A DNA stretch of 64,000 nt from assembly GCA_936450465.1 (NCBI GenBank), contig OW388291.1, positions 35,502,656 to 35,566,655 on the forward strand, read 5' to 3'. A program made the translations under genes and the position numbers. How positions within the stretch are numbered: position 1 is the first letter of the stretch; every line of letters starts with the position of its first letter. This DNA comes from Gibbula magus. Taxonomy: Eukaryota; Mollusca; Gastropoda; Trochida; Trochidae. The notes beneath the pieces are model-generated. The model was not told the origin of the DNA. It worked only from the letters and a program-made list of their open reading frames with translations, and searched no databases. Shown here in pieces: positions 48,910 to 60,900 of the stretch.

Positions 48910-51900
48910 GTGAGTATTAATAAGAAGGATTTCTGTGATACATTTTATCATCTTTCAAGTCATGATATAAGGAAAAAATAGTTAAATTAATTTAATCGTA
49001 TCAAGTAAATGTAAAGTAAATTTTGTAAGAATTGAACATCGGGTTGGTTTCTTAAAAGGCAACTACGTTGTTTGCAAGATATCCTAACCTATAGATTACT
49101 AAAAATCCCTAAAATCCAAGTGAATCTTCTACCTGGCACATTCCTAGACCCATTACTGGGTATGTAGACAATGATGTCTTAAGGAGGATGCTATGCTTGC
49201 GCTTTATCTGCAAGCTGTGTCTAAAATTCTCTTGGTTTATTTCAGGAGACAATTCCACAATGCAGAGGTTGGGACTGCCCATATCAAGAGACTCCAAGTG
49301 GACAAAAGTCACGGTAAGTTCTCAAAAGGTCATAATCTCAAAAGTCTTAAAAATTGTGAGATGGTTGTAATACCACCCATGAGTAAGATTATATTATTGT
49401 CTTATTTCTTGTTTTTGCGCTGCAATTTATGAAAGAAATATGATTCTAGATTGTCACTCAACCAGAAATGCTTTTTCTTTAAAGCTGAGATATATCTTGA
49501 TGTAGTGTCAGATTAAATATCGTTGTCTTTTAAGTTTATTGCAAGGTTTTAGCTGAATGTTTTTTATGTACTTCAGGATTAGATTATTTAATTATATTCT
49601 TGACATACTTAGTAACTGTTAGGTTTTGTTTTGCTTGCATGTTGCAAAGTTTTCCATAAATTTGTTTTAACATGCATAAACTACATGAGAGAGTTCTTAG
49701 TACTGTACATTAGATCACAAGATGTAAAAATGAATCAAGATTTTCTTGGAATGCCCTTTAAAGATTGATCCGACATCCCCATGGCGATACTGTAAGATCC
49801 ATCAACAATGTGCCCTCCAAACACTTCTTCAAGATATAGTGTTCATCTGTAGTTAGTCTTTATACAACTATTCCAGATCCCCCATGGAAGGAAATGCGAG
49901 AAAGACTTCATCTTGAAGACAATCAACGGTCAGCTCAGTCTTCCTTTTGAGCCAGTCCATGTGAGTTAACCCTAGATTAATGGCATTCTCTCACCTACGT
50001 TCAGTAATGCCTGATTTCGTCTGGAAATTATCACAAGGTCTCATTTCAATAACATTTAAAATGGGCCAGCAAGGTTCGCAGGTTTTTAAAAAATTGCAAT
50101 GTGAGTTCATGTACCATTTGCCTCTTAGAAGATGGGCCTATGTTCAATAAATATTCACCACAAGAATTTCATATTCAAGAAAGTTGGTAATGATCGCATT
50201 TCTTCTGTAGAAGAATAAATATAAGTTGATTATGTATAGTATCCTTCTCTTCTCTAAATTCCATATTATAACTTTGAGTTGTTTTGTTCATCTAGTTCCA
50301 CCATGAAGGGAAGACTGCTATATTTTATGTCAAAGATGCAGATGTTGGACACGCTATCCGTCAACTGTCCAACAAGATGACGATGCCAAATGGCTACAAG
50401 GTTGGTATTTGTCCTTGCTGGATATATATAAGTATGTCTGGCAACCTTACTGGCTTGTATTGTAGAATACTGATGAAGCTTTCTTCGAGATGTCATGGCT
50501 GACCTCAGTTTTGAATCTTAAAACATAAAATCTTAATCCAAGCCCATCTACTCACATGACACTTGGGAATGAATGAAAGAAAAAAGACCCTGAAAGACTA
50601 AATCTTACCAATGTGTTTTCCCATCATGGCATGTCGACCTGTTTCCATGATTGCTAGAAGGGGGTCGCCTTATACATGAGATACATGGTTTTTACCTGAT
50701 TTTAGGGGTCTGAGAAAGGGGGTCGTCTTATACACAGGGTCGCCTTATACACTGTAATATACGGTAATACATATGTGTATTTTCACATTAAACAATTCGT
50801 TATCCAGAAAATCTTCCTGTTCTTATGTATGCCACTTCTAAATGCCATTCAAAGACCTGAAGAAGTATGATAAACAAAATATGTGATAATTAAAATGTGG
50901 CTCAAAACCAATTATCAGCCTGTTAGAACAAGTCAAACACTGCCAACCAATCAAATTTTTCTTCATGAGATATCTTAAAGCATAAACTAATTTTTTGGCC
51001 CAAAGTACTGTAGACCTCTCTGTCAGAATATTTCTCTTGTGATTACAGATAATGGGGGTTTGTAGAGTATTACTGTCCTTGTTTCAATCTTTACAACATT
51101 GCAGTATTCTATAAAGTTATAAATTATATCTGATTTCCAGATGATTCTCCATATATCCTTCTGTGGTCCTCCTGTGATTCCAATGGACGAAGCCGCCATC
51201 AAGAAACTACAGGTAAAATAACTGAGAAATTGAATAGTCCAGTCTCATCTTTGATTTCTGGTTAGATAATCTGATTGAATAAACATGAGAACTCGGCCAT
51301 GGCACTGATAATGGATAACATAAGATAATACTTTATTACCTGAAGAAAACAATCTTTTTGGCATTCACAGTCATAAAAGTAACAAATATACAACCATTGA
51401 AGAACAAAACGCACATAAAATACATATACAATATAGAAAGAGATGACTTTTAAACCATGATTTTACATTTTAAAAGATGAGTGACTTTGTTTTACATTTG
51501 TATTTATTTCCAGGAGCGTATGAGTGGTCGATACGACCCAACAACACGAGCCCTGGATCTCAGCTCAATGTACTCAGATGAAGGTATGTTCTCAAAGAAA
51601 CCTCTAAATGTCTTTCGATTTATATAATAATGATAATGACACTTGTATTGCCTATAAGACAAGATCAGTGGTGTCGCTTTCACAAAGCACATGTTTGTCC
51701 AGTATCCATTGTTTCAGCCTGAGTTCAAAAGTTCATCGTCTGAGACATCTAAAAAAAATTCAACATCTGATATCGCACATGTTTGACAATGGGGCATTAA
51801 AGTCATTTTCAGAATTTCAAATGGGCCATTCCCCTTTGAAGCAATAGTAAAATTTCAAATTGTAATGGGCCATTTTTTCATCCAATGTGCAAAATGGTCC

Positions 51901-54900
51901 ATGGCCCCTGCCTATCCCAATCCCTGGGACTTGGATTGAATTGGAAATTCGTTTTTCTGTGCTCTTGGCTGAACTAGTGGAGGCATTTGTGGTGTCTTTG
52001 TAATGCCTTTCTATCTTTTGATATGATAGTGTTGATGCAATCTTGATTCTTTTCAGTTCATAGGATGAATGAATGATGTGTTATATTTTTCCAAGATATT
52101 TAGTTGTGTTGTGAAAGCTTATACAAATGAAAATTAAAACTTATTAGGCAAGCATATATCATGATCTCTTCATTGTTCTGATAACATCTATTCAATAGTG
52201 AGAGAAGTTTACATTTTAAGAGAAATTGATTCAAGTATGTACACAATGTAACTTTTTGTCACTGCAGTGTTGAAAGCAGCAGGGATGTTTTTGGCGCTCA
52301 ACAGAAGCCAGGTCATGTCGAATGTTATCAAGATCATTAAAGAAAATATTCCAGAGGTATGTGAACAGAGAGATTTGATCCATCTCATGTAATACCTTGT
52401 TAACCCCCTAGCTGCTGATGGCTAGAATCCAACCATTCCTGTTCACCAAGTTACAGGAAACATGTCAAAATGTGGGTTTGGTTCGGGAGATTTACCTATA
52501 TGGTAGCTATACCTGATATTGTGTGTAAAGTTGCACTTCATATCTAATTTGCCTACTGTTCATTTGCAGTTAAAAATAGCAGTTAAATTTACTTATAATG
52601 TCATTATCTCAATTGGAGCTTTAAAAAACATTTCAGATGGCAGTGACTCAATAATCTTGTTTGCCTCAATTATTTATTTAGTGGCCTTTCACCCTGCAGT
52701 AATTATTTATATTTGTGAAATACTCTTGACCTCTGTGCCAAACCTTGTACATCACCCGACATCTTCCACTTACAGTTGGCAGCTCTGAATCTGAACAACA
52801 ATCGTCTTTTATCTCTCACACAAGTGACGGATCTGGTGACTGCTGCCCCCGGCATTACCACTCTCGATCTCGGCAAGAATCAGGTGGAGTTATCTTCAAG
52901 TTTCTAGTTGTCAAATTTTTAGCTCATCAGGCCTGAAAGGCCCGATGGGCTTATGGCATGGGATGGCGTACGTCCATCCATCCGTCCGTCCGTCCGTCCG
53001 TAAACTTTTCACTTTTTCGACTTCTTCTCCAGAACCAATAACTACAGAGAGCTGAAATTATATGTACAGACTCCTTGGCCAATGGGGATTCTAAATTGTA
53101 GATTTCGTGACCCTGTGACCCCAAATAAGGGCCTCACAGGCCATTACCTAAAATCCTGTTTTCATCTTTTTCTCCGGAACAAAAAGATCTAGAAGGCTGT
53201 AATATTGTATGCAAACTCTTTAGCCAATGGGGATTCAAACTTGTAAATTTGGTGACCCTGTGACCCCAAATATGGGCCACAGCCTAAAAAAACCCTTTGA
53301 AAATGAATTTTGAACTGATATTTTATGACACTTCAATCACAATGATTTGAAATATGTCGACTTTAGATAACAATCTACATTGTGGACATGTTTGTCAAAT
53401 TGATGTAATCAATGTGAAATGAGAACTATTGAATAGCCTATGAACTGAAAATTGTGACAAGGCATAAAGGACTAAATTGAAGAGGAGTTAAGAATTCTTT
53501 TATTTTACATGAGATATGTGAACTGCATATGACTGGTGATGAAATGATAGATAAGATTATTTTCATCTTCTTCTCCAGAACGAAAAGACCTAGAAGGTTG
53601 TCATGTTGTGTAAAGAGTCTTTAGCCAATGGAGATTCTAAATTGTAGATTTGGTGACCCTGTGGCCCCAAATAAGGGCCTCACAGGCCATTACCTAAAAT
53701 CCTGTTTTCATCTTCTTCTCGGGAACAAAAAGATCTAGAAGGCTGTAATATTGTACGCAAACACTTTAGCCAATGGGGATTCAAACTTGTAAATTTGGTG
53801 ACCCTGTGACCCCAAATATGGGCCACAGCCTAAAAAAACCCTTTGAAAATGAATTTTGAACTAATATTTTATGACACTTCAATCACAATGATTTGAAATA
53901 TATGTCGACTTTAGATAACAATCTACATTGTGGACATGTTTGTCAAATTGATGTAATCAATGTGAAATGAGAACTATTGAATAGCCTATGAACTGAAAAT
54001 TGTGACAAGGCATAAAGGACTAAATTGAAGAGGAGTTAAGAATTCTTTTATTTTACATGAGATATGTGAACTGCATATGACTGGTGATGAAATGATAAGA
54101 TAAGATTATTTTCATCTTCTTCTCCAGAACGAAAAGACCTAGAAGGTTGTCATGTTGTGTAAAGAGTCTTTAGCCAATGGAGATTCTAAATTGTAGATTT
54201 GGTGACCCAGTGGCCCTAAATAAGAGCCTCGCAGGCCATTACCTAAAATCCTGTTTTCATCCAGAACAAACTAGAAGGAATATTTTGTTCAGAATGTTTA
54301 GATGTTTGGATGACAAGGCTTAGAACCGAGATTGTTTAGCCAAGGTGATTCAAAATTGTACTATGTACCATGAGATTCGTCACATTGCCTGTTCTCTTTA
54401 AGCCTTATACAGTTAGATCAGTGCTGCCAGTGTTTAGTGCAAGCAAGAGTCTATTACATAATTTGGCGGTAAAACACAAAAAACACAGCTGGCTTGTAAC
54501 CAGAGCCAAGGGGTCAGAATGTTGCATAATCTCCTGTGTGTTGACCTTGCTGAGTGCTCTCTCTAAATTTAAAGAATAAGATTTGTCAGGGTTAGGGATC
54601 GTACATTATATTGAGACAACATATTTCTGTCTTCATCATCAAACAAAATAAACTCTGATGAGCTACAGAGCCCATGGCTCTATTTTTTAGTTCCTTGATG
54701 ATCAAGTTAGTGTTTTACTTAGTCTCTTCTCACCTCTCACCTTCAAAAGATTCATCACCAATACCTTTGGCAGGTTTACAAGTATAGGTGGTCATCCTAT
54801 GGAAAATATATACACTTTTGACATCATGTAAGCAATGTTTTAGTAATAGAGTGAATACAATGTCAACCTAAACCTAAAGTTATATTTTATCAAGTACTTT

Positions 54901-57900
54901 TATCATGTTGCTGAACTGCATTTTCTTGTATAAATAAACAAAATAAGCACAATACACATTGAACCAATGTCAATGACAGAAAATTTGTTAAAGCAACAGT
55001 TGATTTAATGGATCCACAGCTTCTTGATATAATGAATGAAGGGTGTGGATCAAGCATTACAATACCCTCACTGAAACATCCTTGACAAAAAAAAAACTTT
55101 CATCTTTCATCACACCAATGGCCTCAAAGAAACTTGCCAGCAAAGTGTAATTTGGCCATTTAAATGACAAATTTACAGAAAATCTTGAAAATACTTGCAT
55201 CCTAGAGCTGAAGTGACCAAGTTAAAAGCAAAACCCTATTTTCTGCACTGTAAGTAGTTTACTTACTGAAACTGCAACTGCTACTTCCTTTCAGTTGAGG
55301 CACGTAGACGAGCTGGACAAGATTAAGGACTGGAAGTTGGAACGTCTGATACTAGATGGGAACGATCTCTGCAACCGCTTCAAGGAAAACTCACAATACA
55401 TTAGGTAATGTAGAGCCCTCCGCTCCTGAACTGTGGAGCTGGAGTTGGTGATTCGATAGCCGTCCTCCGTACGTCGAGATTGCGAGGTGACGAGTATAAA
55501 CTGAGGTCTTACCTGTGTGGAGACAAGTATAAACACATGAGCATATCAAGGTGTTTCAGATGTAGAGGTGTCACATGGTCATTTGCTACTTAAGGCTGTG
55601 ATTTTGCCCGAGTGGCATAAAACAATAACTCACTCACATGGTCATACCAAACTGTCCCATGTGCATTCTAATTTATCACTTGTGCAAATGCATGTATACA
55701 GTAATGTTGATTGCAGGGGTCATATGTTTGATCGCAGTGTCTCAGGTGTTACCTGAGTCAAGATATTGTCATCTGCATGTACACCAAGGTGACACGTGTG
55801 CTGACCGGTGTACTGACCAGTGTGCTGACCGGTGTAAGGTCAGTTAAGAAGCACAGCACCTCTACATCCACCTCTTGGCGCTGGTTGAGTCCATAGGACC
55901 AGTTTGTGGGGAGTGATATGTTTCTTCCTCAGCTCGGCTGATAGAACCTATCTTTCCAGTGTGTTGAAAACGATTTCTTCTTTGGCTGACTTTGGTTAAT
56001 TGGAAGCAATCTGTGCCTCAACTGGTAGGACCAATCATTACAGTGTGTTGAAAACAATTCTTCATATGCTGAAACCTACCTTGCCAGTTGGTTAGAAACA
56101 ATGTTTTTGTCACTGGCGTTTAAGTGGGACCTATTCTGTCAATTGGTTAGAAACAAGGTTTAGTTGGGCCGATCCTTCCATTTGCATGGAACTGATACAT
56201 TTCAATAGCTGGGTTGTTGGAGCTGCCTCAAGTGATTCATCCATATGACAAGGAAACCATACCTGGCTTTGAATTAATCTAAATCTATATATCTCTTTAA
56301 GTGGGGCAAAAGCAGTGTGATTTTATATTTTACGGTTTGGTGTGTTGATAATCAACCTCATTTTTAAAGCTTACATAAAAGTATCTGCAAAGAAGTTTTT
56401 AATATTGATTTAATTCTGGTCTTTTTAATATTTCTTTGTCTTTGATACTTTTGTTATCCATTTGACGTAAAGCTCTTTTCATCTGTGTTTGTTTCAAGAC
56501 AGTTTTACATTTGCCTGAGACCATAGCTCCATTTAATTTATCAATTAATCTTGAATAAGGGTTTCGTTAAGAGTTGCTATCTAAATTTTGAGAAGAAAAT
56601 ATGCTCAAAGGTTATAAATCCTTAACCCATATAATCTCTCCATGCATGAAAGCACACCAACAATCCGAGCAGTCGCCGGTTCACAAGCAAAAGTAGAGAC
56701 CATAATTTGTTGCAATCATTTCTGTGAACCACTAACTTCAAAATGAAGGTTTTAAATGTTTCCTATTTCATCATACCAGTCTGAATAAGATTGGAGACAT
56801 GATCGAAGTGAGGACAACACTGAGGATAATTATACATATGAAAATTTGTCGCTGAAGACTTACATGCGACAGAACATTCCGAGAGAACTCTCAAGTTACT
56901 CTTTACCATTCTGAGTCGCTGAGTTACAGGTTAACTTGTTAGGGAAAGATTATAATCTGGCATGGGCCAGAGACTAACAGTAGGCATTCACAGAATATGA
57001 CTGCATTGGCAGATCATCGAATACAGAGTGTAAGATGTGTTGGGTGCGTGGTAGAGTTGCGCGACTTTCTCCGAAGACGGGTAAGACTTCCCAGAAGGGG
57101 AGGCAACCTAAGACAGGAGAAGTTGGGACTCGGTCACAGCATACCTCACTCGTCTCTTATAGCATCCATTGTTGGCACCCTTGGGACATTCTGCCAAATC
57201 AAGGAGACTTTAGCAAATCATCAAGACTATGCCAAATCAAGGAGACTTTGGCATTTGTTGTACTCAGGACATTGAAGAAAATATTTGGAGGTTGATCTGA
57301 CAGGCCTACAGTTTGGTAATGAACTACCAACCGACTGTGAAGGCTACTCTTGTGGATTTGTTGAAAATATATTGAATAATTCTTGTAAATAAATTGACAC
57401 TGGAATTTATAAATGCATTAATTCTTAGAAATACCATTAAGATAGTGAACACTATCACACTATGAAAGTGAAAGTTTTACTTCATATGTAGATTGCAGAT
57501 GTACGGGAGCTTTTTATTAAAAACAAGTTCTAAAATATAACTTCTGGATCAATTTTTTAGTTCTTCATAAAATTCAAGTACAAATCGACAAAAGAAACTA
57601 CTGATGATTGCAATTTGCAAGTACAGAACGCTGGGTTAAGGATTGACATTTTAGCATATTTCTTCCCCTCCATAATCCTTGTTGTAATAGTTTGTCATGT
57701 GAGCTGTTGTCTCGTCAAGTGGAAAACAATCTTGTGATGAGCCATAATCAAATAGAACTTCAAAATTATATCAGAAACGTATCAAAGACAAACTTTATTT
57801 GATGATATGATAATCTTATCTTTCCTCATATTTGATGATGATTTTATGGGTATTGTTTTGGTAGCTGTGGTTATGTTGATTAACATATTCTATGTCACTA

Positions 57901-60900
57901 GCTACTAACGGATGTATGAGTATACTTTCAGTCTATTCAGACTTTTGAAATGGAATGTTCCAGTGCTGTAAGAAAACGTTTCCCTAAAGTGGTGTTGCTG
58001 GTAAGATTTATCTATTATTAGTGTCCTATATATGCTAAGATTTAAAATCTCTGAACAATATAACATATAATTGTATAATTGAATAATTCTTAGACATCAA
58101 GTCAGTACATTTCAATGTTTCTTCTGAGAAATATTTAGCTAGTTGGAGATCAAGGTGAAGGAAAACAAGCTTTATGAATTATAATTCTTTATTGCAATGA
58201 ATGGAACTTTTCAGTAACTGGCGTCTAGTGAGTAGTGACAATGGTTTTTGATAATCATTCAAATATCATTTTCATTGTAGTAATAAAATTGACACTGCTT
58301 TGTGTTTCTTTACCTTGAAATCTACTAATTAATGTGAATGGTAAAAACATATGAGAAGTTCACTTTACACTTTTATCAGAGATTTCTAAAATACTTTTAT
58401 TCAGGATGGCCATGAACTTCCCCCTCAGATCACGTTCGAATTGGAAACAAGTTCAGTCCTTCTCCCCACAAAGGTAATGTACAATAGTCAGGCACCCAGG
58501 GAACCTACTCCAACAGTACAAAGTATAACAACACTTTGACTGTTGAAGTAATTACCGCCAGACCATTCTGAGTTGACAACTCAACAACAATAATATGGAT
58601 TGGCTAAAGAAAGCCAATCCGGATGTTCTAGTTATATATATAATATTTATGCAATGTTAGCAAACACCTTTACCAAATAGAATCTTAAACCTACAAAGTA
58701 TTGGGTTAGAAATATAGATATAAATTTGGTATCTCACAGTTCAATGAAAAACTTCATAGAGACACTCGCTTGCTAAACACTTAGTAAATATTTTGTTGCT
58801 TCATCCTGTATATGAATTTTCTTATCTTATATTCACTGCAATGAATAGCAACCATGGCATTGCGGGCTTTCTCCCTGCAATAATACCAGCAGCCATGATA
58901 AAAGAGAACTACTCTTGAAAGCGGCGTTAAACCCCAACTGACCTCTCTTCACCTCATCCAGTCGACATCAATGTTATGTGAAGCCTTTTGACATCTGCTA
59001 AAATCTTCATATTGACAATGTACTATTTCAGGAGAGCTACTTCCTTAATGAAGACATTCAGAACATCATCGTAAAGTTCCTGCGAGAGTTCTTCTCTCTG
59101 TACGACTCTGAAAACAGACAGCCTCTCTTGGACGCATATCACGAAGAGGTACGTTTCATTCTTAGTCAGTACAGTAAAGATTTCTTACATGTATTTTAAA
59201 CTGGAACAAGAGTTTGTTTGCCGTCTTTTGTTGCTGAACATATTCAAGAACATATCAGCAGAGTTTGGAGATAATGTCAATACTACTATAGATTGTAACC
59301 CATCTTTTAACATCAGCTACAGTTTAATGAAAGGCCAAAGAAGTTTTCTTTGCTGATTGGTTTTAACTTTGCTTGAAATTTAAAGACCATCAGGTATCAA
59401 TTTGTAGATTGTAAAATTGAGAATCTGGAATCTGTTGAAGCCAATGGAGTTACGTTTAAAAATGTTGTTTTCATGATGACGTTTCTTTTTCAGGCGGTCT
59501 TCTCCACCACAGCCAGCTACAATGCAGTGAATGATTACAAGTATGTTATCTGCTTAATCAGCAATTTGTCCAGTCGAATGTCATTTATAATCCGAAAATA
59601 TGTACAGTAGTAAGCATTTAATTACAAACTGCACCTTTGGATAAAGATTGTCTATCAATCTATAAAATTGATGCATCAGATTTATGATGATGATTAGTGA
59701 TTTAATCCTTACTTATGGTGTGAATTTGTAAACACTCAAAACATTATGACAGGCGACACTTTGTTCAAATTTCATGTGATTGTTTTACAGACAGTCGTCA
59801 CTGAGTGACTACATCCAAGATAGCAGAAACTTGGTCAAGTGCAGAGACTCAGGTGTGTAGTCTTGTAACAGGAACATTCTCTATGATATAGCTGAGGATC
59901 TATTTGTTGTTCTTACAGGACAGCTTCTTACAGAAATAAGGTTATGTGCTTTTTGATCAAAGGAAGGTTTTAGGCTGTGTTTGATTTGTGATCTGAACAT
60001 GAGGGTAGTGTCTTGTATCAAGTTAGTGCTAACATGATTCTAGGTTTGCCTTTCTGCTAGGAGTAACTTTATATCAAGTATCACTGAATGCTTTTAGTTT
60101 CCATTTAAAAAATCTATAAATAAGATATAATCCGGACAACAATATTATCATACCCCTATTTGAGGCAGGTAAAATTGGAGAGAGATACTAGAATTTACTT
60201 TCAACAATCTAGAGATGGTGCCAGGATGGATTGTAAAAAGCTTCTTTTTTTATTCCTTCAATTTTGCATATGTCTGCATAAAGTTATTTTCTAGTGAGAT
60301 GATTTATACATAAACAAATTCTTTGAGCTATGGCCATTCAAGGTGTACTTAAAACAGATACCGGTATCATAATAAGTAACCAATAATAGTAAACCACCTC
60401 CAACTTCCAGGGAGGAGAGACAAGCTGGTGAAGCGTGGTAAACTCTCTGTTGTGTCCCAGCTGTGTCTTATGCCGAAGAGCACACACGACCCAAATTCCT
60501 TTGTAGTGGACGTCAGCCATGCAAGTGTGAGTAATTTCTCATTGATCTGAAACATAAATAGTTTATAAGGTATTGGTGCAATGCTACATGAATTTCAGTT
60601 CAGTACCACCCATTGTTCGCTTGTTCAAGCCTATGTTCACAGATTCCTCTGCAACTCATAACCACGGTGGTGGTGTCTGTGCAATAATACAAGCAGCAAT
60701 TATATGAGTGCAAAACCTTTTGAAATTAGTGTTTAACGCCAAGTCACCTCACCTCATCTACGGTAAATAGTATCAATGTTATCAAGTTATTTATTGCTGT
60801 CATTGCACTTTTTTCCTCGCCTCTTCTTCTATGGAACCATGCACACATTTTGAAACACATTTATTTGTGATACATCATTTTGTCCTTAAGGTTTATATTT

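Noticed and set aside
56997..57295. Two plus-strand frames in NXF1 intron 12 (92 and 86 codons)
   Set aside because: They overlap in different frames, have low-complexity content (repeated CAAATCAAGGAGACTT), and exons 12 and 13 of NXF1 join in phase without them.
60367..60555. Minus-strand frames over NXF1 exon 18
   Set aside because: They are antisense shadows of a conserved exon of the NTF2-like domain.
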